From NCBI GenBank assembly GCA_009840165.1, contig VXOG01000111.1, forward strand, positions 21,649 to 85,648: a stretch of DNA of 64,000 bases, given 5' to 3'. A program made the position numbers and the translations under genes. The notes below the pieces were generated by a model. It saw only the letters and a program-made list of their open reading frames with translations. It was not told where the DNA came from and searched no databases. Shown piece after piece: positions 19,618-29,175 of this stretch (positions are counted from its first letter, which is position 1; every line of letters starts with the position of its first letter). The stretch is from Chloroflexota bacterium. GTDB taxonomy: Bacteria > Chloroflexota > Dehalococcoidia > Lucifugimonadales > UBA3495.

Positions 19618-22233
19618 ATGCCGTCCGCTGAAGCCGTTGTGCTGCCCGACAACGTTCGCCCTACTCATTACGATCTTACTTTGACGCCGAATTTCGATGA
19701 TTTCACGTTCGCAGGCGATGTGGACATAACGGTAAATATGGAGCCCGGCACCACGGAAATACTTCTGAATTGCGCTGAGATCGACATCGAATCGGCGTTG
19801 GTGGGTTGGACGGACGGCGACGGGGAGCACGAACAAGCGGCATCCGGTATTTCCTACAACGCGGACGCAGAAACGGCCACGATCACCTTGGCCGAAACAG
19901 CTCCCGACGGATTGGTCGGGCGCCAGTATCTGCGCATGAAGTTCACCGGCGAGTTAAACGACAAGCTGCGCGGGTTCTACCGCAGCCAATACACCAACCC
20001 AGAAGGAGAAACCGCCTACCTGGCCACCACTCAATTTGAGGCAACCGACGCTCGCCGGGCGTTGCCCTGCTGGGACGAGCCGGCCGTGAAGGCCACGTTC
20101 CAGGTTACTTTGAACGTGCCTGAAGACATGGAGGCAGTTTCCAACACTCCGATCATCGAGGAACGGGGCGGAGACTCGCCCGGCGTCAAGACGGTGAAGT
20201 TTGATACCACTCCGATAATGTCCACCTACCTGCTGGCGTTCGTCATCGGAGATCTCACGCATATTGAGAAAGAAGCGGCGGACGGCACCGTGGTCGGGAT
20301 ATGGATGACCCGGGGCAAGGAAGAGCAGGGGCAGTTCGCGCTGGACACGTCGGTCAAGCTGCTGTCGTTCTTCAACGATTACTTCGGGATTCCGTACCCG
20401 CTGCCCAAGCTGGATCACCTGGCTATCCCGGACTTCGCTGCCGGCGCGATGGAGAACTGGGGTTGCGTAACGTACCGGGAGACGGCGCTGCTGGTGGACC
20501 CGGCCAACTCGTCGGCGGGGACGCGGCAGAGGGTGGCCGAGGTGGTGGCCCATGAGATGGCTCACATGTGGTTCGGCGACCTGGTGACCATGGAGTGGTG
20601 GGACGACCTATGGCTCAACGAGAGCTTCGCCACGTGGGTAGGCACCAAGGCGGTGGACTGGCTTTTCCCCGAATGGTCGATGTGGACCCAGTTCGTCAAC
20701 ATGGATACCAACCGGGCCTTCAACCTGGACAGTTTGAAAAACTCGCATCCCATCGAGCAGGAGGTGGTGAATCCGGCGGAAGTGAGCCAACTGTTCGACG
20801 CCATCAGCTACAGCAAGGGCGGCTCGGTGCTACGGATGCTGGAGCACTTCCTGACCCCCAGCAGTTTCCGAACCGGGTTGAATATCTACCTGAATCGTCA
20901 CTCCTACGCCAATGCCCGCACCACCGACCTTTGGACGGCGCTGGAGGAGTCTTCGGGCCAGCCGGTGAACACCATTATGAGCAGCTGGACCGGCCAGATG
21001 GGCTACCCGGTGCTGGACGTTGCGGCAACCGCTACGGATAGCGGCCTCACGCTGGAGGTGAAGCAGGAACGGTTCGTGTTCGATTCGGTGTTGGGGGACG
21101 GCGATGACGGAGAGGACGAGGAGCAGGTCTGGCCGGTTCCGCTGACGGTTGCGGCCGAAGGAGCCGGGCTTACGGCCACGCTGGTCAACGCCGCTACCGG
21201 AACGGTTGGGGTGGAAACGCCGTCCGAACCGGACTGGTTCAAAGTGAACCCGGAGCAAACCGGGTTCTATCGGGTCAACTACACCGATGCAGACTGGGAC
21301 AGGCTGGTTCCGGTGATAGAAAACCGGATACTGCCGGCTACGGACCGTTTGGGGATTCAGAACGATGCTTACGCATTGGCCAAAGCCGGCTTGCTGCCGG
21401 TAACGCGGTTCCTGACGTTGGCAGAAGCGTATCAAAACGAAAGCGACGCCTCGGTATGGAGCGATCTGGCGACGAACTTGCGGGAGATTGAGGGTCTAAT
21501 TGCTGATGAGCCCTGCCTGGATGCTTTCCGGGCTTTCGGTCGCCAGTTGTTCGCCCCCGCCGCGCAGCGTTCGGGTTGGGAGCCACAACCCGGCGAAGGG
21601 CACCTTGACTCGCTGCTGAGATCCACTGTGCTTAGCCAGGCCGGTGTTTACGGCGACCCGGCGGTTATTACGCAGGCCCAGGAGTTATTTGACCGGTACC
21701 AGGCTGACGCGGCCAATGTGCGCCCCGACCTGCGTGGCGTCGTGTTCAGCCTGGTGGCGCAGGAAGGCGACCAAGCCGTGTACGACCGCATTTGGGAGTT
21801 GGAGCGGGCGGCGGAGTTGCACGAAGAGAAGATTCGTCTGTTGATGTCGTTGGCCCGGTTCCAGCAGCAGGACCTTTTGAGGGAGACGCTGGACCGCTCG
21901 CTGAGCGACGACGTGAGGTTGCAGGACACTATTTTCGTGGTGTCGGCAGTGGCGGCCAACAACCAGGGTCGGGACCTCGCCTGGGAATTCCTGAAAGAAC
22001 AATGGGATGAATTTGACCGGCGCTACGGCGGCGGCGGATTCGGATTGATGCGGTTGGTTGCCATCACCAATTCATTCACCACCAACGAGAAGCGAGACGA
22101 CGTCGAGGCGTTCTTTGAAGCGCATCCGACGCCGGCGGCCGAGCGAACGATCCGACAGGCGTTGGAGCGCATCGCGCTGAACGTGGCCTGGCTGGAACGG
22201 AACCGGGAGGAACTGGCGCGGTATTTCGGGTAG
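19618..22233 (+). CDS. pepN: M1 family metallopeptidase (aminopeptidase N type)
   Basis: GAMENWG, HEMAHMWFGDLVTMEWWDDLWLNESFAT (HExxH-E); GGAGG RBS before ATG 19618. Confidence 0.93.
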   Translation: MPSAEAVVLPDNVRPTHYDLTLTPNFDDFTFAGDVDITVNMEPGTTEILLNCAEIDIESALVGWTDGDGEHEQAASGISYNADAETATITLAETAPDGLVGRQYLRMKFTGELNDKLRGFYRSQYTNPEGETAYLATTQFEATDARRALPCWDEPAVKATFQVTLNVPEDMEAVSNTPIIEERGGDSPGVKTVKFDTTPIMSTYLLAFVIGDLTHIEKEAADGTVVGIWMTRGKEEQGQFALDTSVKLLSFFNDYFGIPYPLPKLDHLAIPDFAAGAMENWGCVTYRETALLVDPANSSAGTRQRVAEVVAHEMAHMWFGDLVTMEWWDDLWLNESFATWVGTKAVDWLFPEWSMWTQFVNMDTNRAFNLDSLKNSHPIEQEVVNPAEVSQLFDAISYSKGGSVLRMLEHFLTPSSFRTGLNIYLNRHSYANARTTDLWTALEESSGQPVNTIMSSWTGQMGYPVLDVAATATDSGLTLEVKQERFVFDSVLGDGDDGEDEEQVWPVPLTVAAEGAGLTATLVNAATGTVGVETPSEPDWFKVNPEQTGFYRVNYTDADWDRLVPVIENRILPATDRLGIQNDAYALAKAGLLPVTRFLTLAEAYQNESDASVWSDLATNLREIEGLIADEPCLDAFRAFGRQLFAPAAQRSGWEPQPGEGHLDSLLRSTVLSQAGVYGDPAVITQAQELFDRYQADAANVRPDLRGVVFSLVAQEGDQAVYDRIWELERAAELHEEKIRLLMSLARFQQQDLLRETLDRSLSDDVRLQDTIFVVSAVAANNQGRDLAWEFLKEQWDEFDRRYGGGGFGLMRLVAITNSFTTNEKRDDVEAFFEAHPTPAAERTIRQALERIALNVAWLERNREELARYFG

Positions 22234-22302
22234 GGACTGATAGCCGTAGCACTCGCCTATCAAGCGACAGGTACGCTACTTTAAAATCCCGACGACCTTC
22301 AA

Positions 22303-22536
22303 ATGCCTCGTTTTGAAATCATCGGCCCAATAACGGATATTGAAACAATAGCAACTGGCAACTCTATCCGTGTAATTGGGAGCTTGCGCCGTAGCTATGG
22401 CCACGGCAACTGGCGCAAGCGAAAAGGAATTGCGACGGTGCGTTTGAGCGATGGTACAATTCACGACGCTGAGGTGCATTGGTACGAAGCCCATGGTATC
22501 GGCAGGCGGCGCATTAAAGTCAAGCGATTATTCTAG
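22303..22536 (+). CDS. hypothetical small basic protein
   Basis: 77 aa MPRFEIIGPITDIETIATGNSIRVIGSLRRSYGHGNWRKRKGIATVRLSDGTIHDAEVHWYEAHGIGRRRIKVKRLF. Confidence 0.6.
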   Translation: MPRFEIIGPITDIETIATGNSIRVIGSLRRSYGHGNWRKRKGIATVRLSDGTIHDAEVHWYEAHGIGRRRIKVKRLF

Positions 22537-22773
22537 GTGATTACTATGGTCACAAAGTTCGTTCTCTGTATAGACAGTGGCGACTGGCCGGAAGATTTGG
22601 TGGTTCACAAAATCTACCGGACGCTTCCCGATGACGATGCGGCATCATTCAACTGGATTCGGGTTATCGATGAGTCCGAGGAAGATTACTTATTCCCCGC
22701 CGACTGCTTCATTGCAATCGATCTGCCGGAAGAAGTCCAGCAGGCGTTTTACGCAACCGCACCGCTTGCCTAG
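22537..22773 (+). CDS. hypothetical small acidic protein
   Basis: 78 aa ORF immediately following 22303-22536 (0-nt gap); LVVHKIYRTLPDDDAASFNWIRVIDESEEDYLFPADCF. Confidence 0.6.
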   Translation: MITMVTKFVLCIDSGDWPEDLVVHKIYRTLPDDDAASFNWIRVIDESEEDYLFPADCFIAIDLPEEVQQAFYATAPLA

Positions 22774-22847
22774 CCGGATTCATAGCCGGCAAACCATTTT
22801 CCAGCGCCTTGACGCGTTGCGCTAGGATGCCAAGTTTGACACGTTTG

Positions 22848-22894
22848 CCCAATCACGGTAGCCTTGATTGTGATTTACCGCACAAAAGATTGGG
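22848..22894 (+). promoter_or_regulatory. possible structured 5' leader of metH (nested inverted repeats next to start codon)
   Basis: CCCAATC (22848-22854)/GATTGGG (22888-22894) enclosing CGGTA (22856-22860)/TACCG (22876-22880), ending 4 nt before ATG 22899. Confidence 0.35.
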
Positions 22895-22898
22895 ATTT

Positions 22899-25514
22899 AT
22901 GGACTCTTTAGAACGTATCAATGAACTGAAATCGCTCCTTCAGAAACGGATTCTGATCATCGACGGGGCGATGGGAACGCAAATTCAGGCGAGGGGTTTG
23001 GGCCCGGATGATTTCGGAGGCGCCGACTACGAAGGCTGCAACGAATACCTGAATATCACCCGTCCGGATGTGATCGCCGACATCCACCGAGGCTACCTGC
23101 TGGCGGGCGCGGACATCGTGGAAACTAACACCTTCGGCGGCACGGCCCTGGTGCTCGGGGAATACGACCTGGCGGAATACGCCCGTCGGATCAATCGGGA
23201 AGGGGCCGAAATCGCCCGCCTTGTCGCAGACCAGATTACGGTGTCGGAACCGAAAAGACCCCGGTTCGTGGCTGGCGCCATGGGCCCTACCACCCGCACC
23301 ATTTCGGTGACGGGTGGGATGACGTTTGATGAGTTGGCCGCCGATTACCACCAGCAGGCAGCCGGCTTGATTGAGGGCGGGGCGGACGTGCTGCTCCTGG
23401 AAACCAGCCAGGACACCATCAACATCAAGGCGGGGCTGGAAGGCATCGACCGCGCGCAGGCCGAGCTGAACAGCGATGTGCCGGTCGCCGTGCAGGGCAC
23501 CATCGAGCCGATGGGCACGCTGCTGGCCGGGCAGGATGCAGAGGCGCTCTACACGTCGTTAGCGCACCGGGAACTGCTGTGGGTCGGTTTCAACTGCGCC
23601 ACCGGGCCGGAGTTTATGACCGACCACCTACGCACGCTGCAAGAACTATCGCGCTTCAGCATCGCCTGCATCCCCAATGCTGGCCTGCCCGACGAAGACG
23701 GTAACTACAATGAAACACCGGAGATGCTGGCCGGAACGTTGCAACGCTTCGCTGAAAACGGTTGGCTCAATCTCGCCGGCGGTTGTTGTGGAACCGGCCC
23801 GGAACACATCCGTCGGATAGATGAAGCGATGGCCGGCAAGTATCCGCGAGAGGTGACGGCTCTCCTGGAAACTCGGGTATCTGGCATTGAGGCGGTGGTG
23901 GTCAACGAGGACACGCGGCCTACGGTGGTGGGAGAGCGCACGAATGTGCTGGGCAGTCGCAGGTTCAAGCGGCTCATCAGTGATGACCGATTTGAAGAGG
24001 CGGCGGAAATCGGCCGGCGGCAGGTGCGGAACGGAGCGCACGTGCTGGACGTATGCCTACAGGATCCCGACCGAGACGAGACGGCAGACGTTATTAAGTT
24101 CCTTGACCAGTTGAACCGCCGCGTCAAAGCGCCGATTATGATTGACTCAACGGACGCTGCTGTCATTGAAGAGTCGTTGAAACGGTTGCAGGGGAAGTCG
24201 ATCATCAACTCCATCAACCTGGAGGACGGCGAAGAGAGGTTCCAGCGGGTCGTGCCGCTGGCGCGGCGCTACGGCGCGGCGCTGGTGGTGGGCTGCATCG
24301 ACGACGATCCAAACCAGGCCCAGGCAATCACCCGCGAGCGCAAGGTGGAAATCGCGCAACGTTCCCACCAGCTGCTTACCGAAAAGTACGGCGTTCCCGA
24401 ACAGGACATAATCTTCGACCCGTTGGTATTCCCGGCCGGCACCGGAGATGAAAACTACATCGGTTCTGCTGCGGAAACTATCGAGGGGGTGCGCCTGATC
24501 AAAGAGGCGCTGCCCAAGACCAAGACCGTCCTGGGAATCTCCAACGTATCCTTCGGGTTGCCGGCCGCCGGGCGCGAGGTATTCAACTCGGTTTTCCTGT
24601 ATCACTGCACGCAGGCTGGCCTGGACATGGCCATCGTCAACTCGGAAATGATGCAACGGTATGCCACCATTCCCGAAGAAGAGCGGAGGTTATCCGAGGA
24701 TCTGATCTGGAATCGAGGCGAGGATCCCGTGGCCGCGTTCGCCGCGCACTTCCGTGACCGCGCGCCGCGCGCCACCGCCGAAGAGCGCTCTGCGCTGCCG
24801 TTGGACGAGCGGCTGGCCCAGTGCATCATCGAGGGCAGTAAGGAAGGTTTGACCGACGACCTAGACCTGGCGCTCCAAGGGCGGGAACCGCTGGAGATCA
24901 TCAACGGCCCGTTGATGGCCGGCATGGACGAGGTGGGCCGGCAATTCAATGCCAACCAGCTCATCGTAGCGGAGGTGCTGCAAAGCGCCGAGGCAATGAA
25001 GGCTGCCGTCGCGCATCTGGAACCGCACATGGAACGCAGCGACGCGGCGTCCCGGGGCTGCGTGTTGCTGGCTACAGTGAAAGGCGACGTGCATGACATC
25101 GGCAAGAACCTGGTCGAGATCATCATGTCAAACAACGGATACCGTGTGGTGAACCTGGGCATCAAGGTGCCGGCGCAGGAACTGATCGCCGGCTACCGGG
25201 AGCACCAGCCGGACATCATCGGACTATCGGGCCTGCTGGTGAAATCGGCACAAATGATGGTGGAAACGGTGCAAGACTTCCGAGCCGCCGGCATCAGGGC
25301 CCCGGTGTTGGTGGGCGGCGCTGCGTTGTCTAATCGGTTCACGCGCCTGCGCATCGCTCCCGAGTACGACGGATTGGTGGCCTACTCGCCGGATGCCATG
25401 AGCGGGCTGGCGCTGGCCAACACGATTCAGGACGCTGATGAGCGCGAGCGCCTGGCGGCGCAGTTGGCATCGGAAAGCGTTGATTTGGAACGTGAAGTTG
25501 CGGCGCGGAGCTAG
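22899..25514 (+). CDS. metH: cobalamin-dependent methionine synthase core (Hcy, pterin and B12 domains; no reactivation domain)
   Basis: ILIIDGAMGTQIQARGL; GGCCGTGPEHI; GERTNVLGSRRFKRLI; DVHDIGKNLVEIIMSNNGYRVVNLGIKVP. 871 aa from ATG 22899. Confidence 0.93.
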   Translation: MDSLERINELKSLLQKRILIIDGAMGTQIQARGLGPDDFGGADYEGCNEYLNITRPDVIADIHRGYLLAGADIVETNTFGGTALVLGEYDLAEYARRINREGAEIARLVADQITVSEPKRPRFVAGAMGPTTRTISVTGGMTFDELAADYHQQAAGLIEGGADVLLLETSQDTINIKAGLEGIDRAQAELNSDVPVAVQGTIEPMGTLLAGQDAEALYTSLAHRELLWVGFNCATGPEFMTDHLRTLQELSRFSIACIPNAGLPDEDGNYNETPEMLAGTLQRFAENGWLNLAGGCCGTGPEHIRRIDEAMAGKYPREVTALLETRVSGIEAVVVNEDTRPTVVGERTNVLGSRRFKRLISDDRFEEAAEIGRRQVRNGAHVLDVCLQDPDRDETADVIKFLDQLNRRVKAPIMIDSTDAAVIEESLKRLQGKSIINSINLEDGEERFQRVVPLARRYGAALVVGCIDDDPNQAQAITRERKVEIAQRSHQLLTEKYGVPEQDIIFDPLVFPAGTGDENYIGSAAETIEGVRLIKEALPKTKTVLGISNVSFGLPAAGREVFNSVFLYHCTQAGLDMAIVNSEMMQRYATIPEEERRLSEDLIWNRGEDPVAAFAAHFRDRAPRATAEERSALPLDERLAQCIIEGSKEGLTDDLDLALQGREPLEIINGPLMAGMDEVGRQFNANQLIVAEVLQSAEAMKAAVAHLEPHMERSDAASRGCVLLATVKGDVHDIGKNLVEIIMSNNGYRVVNLGIKVPAQELIAGYREHQPDIIGLSGLLVKSAQMMVETVQDFRAAGIRAPVLVGGAALSNRFTRLRIAPEYDGLVAYSPDAMSGLALANTIQDADERERLAAQLASESVDLEREVAARS

Positions 25515-25520
25515 TCGGCC

Positions 25521-26438
25521 ATGTCTGTAGAGCAAACGCTGACTGCCGTGGCGGCGTTGGAAGATTCCCCCCATCCGCCCGATCTGCGCCTTCACGTCCT
25601 GGAGGACTACGACCTGGACGAGATTTTCGGGTATATCAACCCGCAGATGCTTTACGTCAGGCACCTGGGCTATCGGGGTCGTTTCTGGGAGTCCCTGCGC
25701 AACGATGAACCGAAGGCCGTGGAATTGCGGAGGCAGGTTCAGAAGGTCGAGGACATCATGCTGTCCCGCTCCGACATAACGGCCAACGCTGTGTTCAAGT
25801 TTTTCCCGTGCCGGTCTGAAGGGCGGTGGCTGATCGTTTACGAAGCGGACGGCGCGACGGAACTGGAACGGTTCTACTTCGGTCGGCAACAGGGCAAGGA
25901 CGGCTTGTGCCTGACCGACTACGTGCGCCCGGTGGGAGAGGGACCCAACGACTACATGGCTATGTTCGCGACGACTGTGGGTCCGGGGGTACGCAATCTG
26001 TCGGAACGATGGAAGAACGTCGGGCGCTACCTCGACTCTCACACCCTGCAAGCCCTGGCGATTGAATCGGCGGAAGGGTTCGCGGAGCTGCTGCACAAGC
26101 GCATCCGCAGCATGTGGAACATCGGCGAACCGTCGGGCTTGAAGGTCAACGGTGAGGAAGAACTGCGGGACTTGTTCCGCGCCAACTACCGGGGCAAACG
26201 TTATTCGTTTGGGTACCCGGCGTGTCCACGTCTTGAGGACCAGGAAAAGCTGTTTCGGCTGTTGGACGTAACCGAGAATATCGGCGTGGAACTCACTGAC
26301 GGTTACATGATGGACCCGGAAGGGTCAGTCTCCGCCATCGTTTTACACCATCCGGACGCCAAGTATTTCAACCTGGATGAGGCGGACATCGAACGGTTGG
26401 AGTCGGAAATCGCCGCCCTGCCAGTAGCGGAGCGATAG
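25521..26438 (+). CDS. stand-alone MetH reactivation (AdoMet-binding activation) domain protein
   Basis: AEGFAELLHKRIRSMW; RYSFGYPACPRLEDQEKLFRLLDVTENIGVELTDGYMMDPEGSVSAIVLHHPDAKYF; CLTDYVRP. Confidence 0.88.
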   Translation: MSVEQTLTAVAALEDSPHPPDLRLHVLEDYDLDEIFGYINPQMLYVRHLGYRGRFWESLRNDEPKAVELRRQVQKVEDIMLSRSDITANAVFKFFPCRSEGRWLIVYEADGATELERFYFGRQQGKDGLCLTDYVRPVGEGPNDYMAMFATTVGPGVRNLSERWKNVGRYLDSHTLQALAIESAEGFAELLHKRIRSMWNIGEPSGLKVNGEEELRDLFRANYRGKRYSFGYPACPRLEDQEKLFRLLDVTENIGVELTDGYMMDPEGSVSAIVLHHPDAKYFNLDEADIERLESEIAALPVAER

Positions 26439-26466
26439 CGGTGACGAGGAACCCACTCATTGAGCG

Positions 26467-26500
26467 GCCCGTACCCTTTTCGGATACGGGCATTATTTTT
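26467..26500 (+). terminator. Rho-independent terminator after metH pair
   Basis: GCCCGTA-CCCTTTTCGGA-TACGGGC followed by ATTATTTTT. Confidence 0.75.
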
Positions 26501-26529
26501 GCCGGATTGCCGGCGCAAACGGTTTTGCC

Positions 26530-26558
26530 GAGATTGCCGCGCTACGCTCGCAATGACA
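26530..26558. repeat. dispersed intergenic repeat, GTCATTGCGAGCG type
   Basis: GAGATTGCCGCGCTACGCTCGCAATGACA; reverse complement TGTCATTGCGAGCGTAGCGCGGCAATCTC resembles a motif common in many genomes (from memory). Confidence 0.5.
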
Positions 26559-26671
26559 AAGCGGAGCTGCTGAAACAACTTTGTGATTCGCGGATTACAG
26601 CATCGCCCCCGTATAGGCATTGAAACCCGCAACGATGTCGCCCGACAAGACCGTAATCAGGAGCCACAACA

Positions 26672-28306
26672 ATGACGGCGCCTCCACAAGCTGATGCTCT
26701 TTCACGCGCCTTGGCTGGGCTGCATGACGGCGGATCCCTGGATTGGGAAGCCGTCTCAACACACCCCAACACCTACGGCGACTATGAAACGCGGTACACG
26801 GCGATCATCGACATCGGTTCCGGGTCTGCGAGGGCGGTGGTGATGCAGGTGAACCCCGGCGGCGGCATCGAAATGGTGGCTCAGCAGCGTTTGAACCTTA
26901 ACCTCATGAGTCACGTTGGAATCGATAGTGTGCTGGATGCCTCAGGCGTAGCGAGCACGTTGGACGCTCTGGAAGATTTCGCCCAGGTAGCCCGCGGTTT
27001 TGGAGTCGATTCTATTCATGCCGTGGGCACAGCGGCGCTCCGGGAATCGGCCAACGCCAGCGCGGTGCTTAAGGCGGCGGAAGATCGTTTCGGCATAAAC
27101 CTTGAGATCATAGACGGCGGTGACGAAGCGGCGCACTGTTTCATAGGAGCCATACACGGACTACCGGTATCCGATGGAATGCTGGCCGATATCGGCGGAG
27201 GCAGTACGGAGATTGTGCAGTTCAACGGGCGCGCCATGGGCTCCAGCGTCTCCCTGCCGCTGGGAAGCCTGCGAATTGCCAACCAGTTCCGACTGACAGA
27301 TCTGCCGAAAGCCGAGGACATGGACGACGCCCATGAGTATATACACGCAACGCTGCACGAGGCCGGGGTTCCGCGATTGTTGCCGGGGGAGTCACTGGTA
27401 GGTTCTGGTGGATCCGTGCGTCTGCTGTCGCGGTTGGACCGGGGCCGGGAACCCTATCCGATCATCAAGGTGCATGGGTATCAAATCGAGGCCAATAATC
27501 TGGCGGAACACGCCCGAGGACTGGCCTCGATGTCCTGTGTTGAGCGCGCCGGGACCAGCGGAATGAACCCGGAACGCAGCCATTCCATCGTGGGCGGCGC
27601 AGTGGTGGCCCATGCTTTGGCGCAATACGTCAACGCCGATAGCATTCTGGTGTCCGGCCAGGGTCTGCGGGAGGGGTTGGCGCGCCAGTCGGATTGCCTG
27701 TTCACCGAAAACGCGGTGAGTGTGCCGCCCGTTGCGTCGGTGCGAATTGCATCGCTGACCGACTTGGCCAGTCGGTTCGTTCCACGGTTCCATCTGCGTG
27801 GCCGGCGTCGCGCAGCGCTGGCGTCCAGAGTCGGAGCGTCGGCGTGGGAATCCGGAGAGCGCCACATGCGCTGGCCGCTGGAGTGCGCGGCGTACCTACT
27901 GGATATTGGCAATGCGATTGACTTCTACAACCGGCTGAACCGTACCGCCAGTATAATTGTGCGCACAGATTTGCCCGGCTTCACGCATCGAGAATCGGCA
28001 TACGTGGCCGCCATTTTGCTTACGGCGGATCGGGGACGGGTTCCCGCTCGCTTCCGACGTTCCAGGCTGCTGTCGGGGAACGACGCCAATCTAATCGAGC
28101 AAGCCGCCGCCGCGCTGACGCTGGTCGATGAGTTAGACAATCACCTGCCTCTGGAGTGTCCGGCCAGCGTAGTGCAGGTTGGGCGGCAACATGGTATTTT
28201 TACTGTGGCAACGCCGGTGTGGTCGCGAGTGGCCGGTCCGCAAATAAAGGAATGGTGGGACGCGGCATTTGGGGAAGAAATAAATATAATGAGGTGTGAA
28301 TCATGA
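26672..28306 (+). CDS. Ppx/GppA phosphatase family protein with C-terminal helical domain
   Basis: TAIIDIGSGSARAVVMQV; VGTAALRES; GMLADIGGGSTEIVQF; LPLGSLRIAN. Confidence 0.88.
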   Translation: MTAPPQADALSRALAGLHDGGSLDWEAVSTHPNTYGDYETRYTAIIDIGSGSARAVVMQVNPGGGIEMVAQQRLNLNLMSHVGIDSVLDASGVASTLDALEDFAQVARGFGVDSIHAVGTAALRESANASAVLKAAEDRFGINLEIIDGGDEAAHCFIGAIHGLPVSDGMLADIGGGSTEIVQFNGRAMGSSVSLPLGSLRIANQFRLTDLPKAEDMDDAHEYIHATLHEAGVPRLLPGESLVGSGGSVRLLSRLDRGREPYPIIKVHGYQIEANNLAEHARGLASMSCVERAGTSGMNPERSHSIVGGAVVAHALAQYVNADSILVSGQGLREGLARQSDCLFTENAVSVPPVASVRIASLTDLASRFVPRFHLRGRRRAALASRVGASAWESGERHMRWPLECAAYLLDIGNAIDFYNRLNRTASIIVRTDLPGFTHRESAYVAAILLTADRGRVPARFRRSRLLSGNDANLIEQAAAALTLVDELDNHLPLECPASVVQVGRQHGIFTVATPVWSRVAGPQIKEWWDAAFGEEINIMRCES

Positions 28307-29127
28307 CTAGGCTGCAAGGACATCTCGCATACAAGATGGGCGAACGGTTCGGGCAACATCCCGATGACGGGGAATATCCGGGCACGCTGATTATCGTGGA
28401 GGGGATCGACGGATCGGGTAAAAGCACACAGATTGACCTGCTGCAGAAGTGGCTGAATAGCCGGAACCTGGTGACGGTCTTCACCGAGTGGAATTCGTCG
28501 CCGATAGTTCGGCGCACCACAAAGCGCGGAAAAACGGAAGAATTGCTCACCCCAATGTCGTTCAGCCTGATACATGCTGCCGATTTCGCGAACCGGGTCC
28601 ACGCCCAGATATTGCCAGCGTTGCGTGCCGGAGCTACAGTGCTTGCTGACCGGTACGTGTACACGGCGTTCGCGCGCGATTCGGCCCGGGGGGTGAATCG
28701 GGATTGGCTGCGCCGTATCTATTCGTTCGCGGTGCAACCTACTCTGGGCCTGTATTTCAAGGTTCCATTGGACGTTTCCATCCAACGGATCAATTCGGGT
28801 CGTGAGGAACTTGGTTTCTACGAATCCGGTCAGGACATGGGCTTTTCAAACGACCGGGAGGAGTCCTTCCGCATATTCCAGGGCCGGCTGCTGGACGAGT
28901 ACGACGCCATGACCGAAGAATTCGGCCTGACGACCATTGATGCGACGCAACCCATCGCGGTGCAGCAACAGCAGGTGCGCCGGTACGTGGAACCGTTGCT
29001 CGAAAACGCAATCTCAGTACGCGGCCAAAGCGTCCCTGAAGCCCTGGGCAAAGCCGGTCTGACCGGACGCTACATCAGGCCGCCGATGACCCGTCGGCCT
29101 ACGGAGCAGGAAGTGGCGGACCTCTAA
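28303..29127 (+). CDS. thymidylate-kinase-like P-loop protein (copy 1)
   Basis: LIIVEGIDGSGKSTQIDLLQKWL; VLADRYVYTAFARD; overlaps Ppx stop by 4 nt. Confidence 0.8.
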   Translation: MTRLQGHLAYKMGERFGQHPDDGEYPGTLIIVEGIDGSGKSTQIDLLQKWLNSRNLVTVFTEWNSSPIVRRTTKRGKTEELLTPMSFSLIHAADFANRVHAQILPALRAGATVLADRYVYTAFARDSARGVNRDWLRRIYSFAVQPTLGLYFKVPLDVSIQRINSGREELGFYESGQDMGFSNDREESFRIFQGRLLDEYDAMTEEFGLTTIDATQPIAVQQQQVRRYVEPLLENAISVRGQSVPEALGKAGLTGRYIRPPMTRRPTEQEVADL

Positions 29128-29175
29128 GACTCTCCTTCAGCGCATCCAATACTTCTGTCGAACCGGAGCCGCAAA

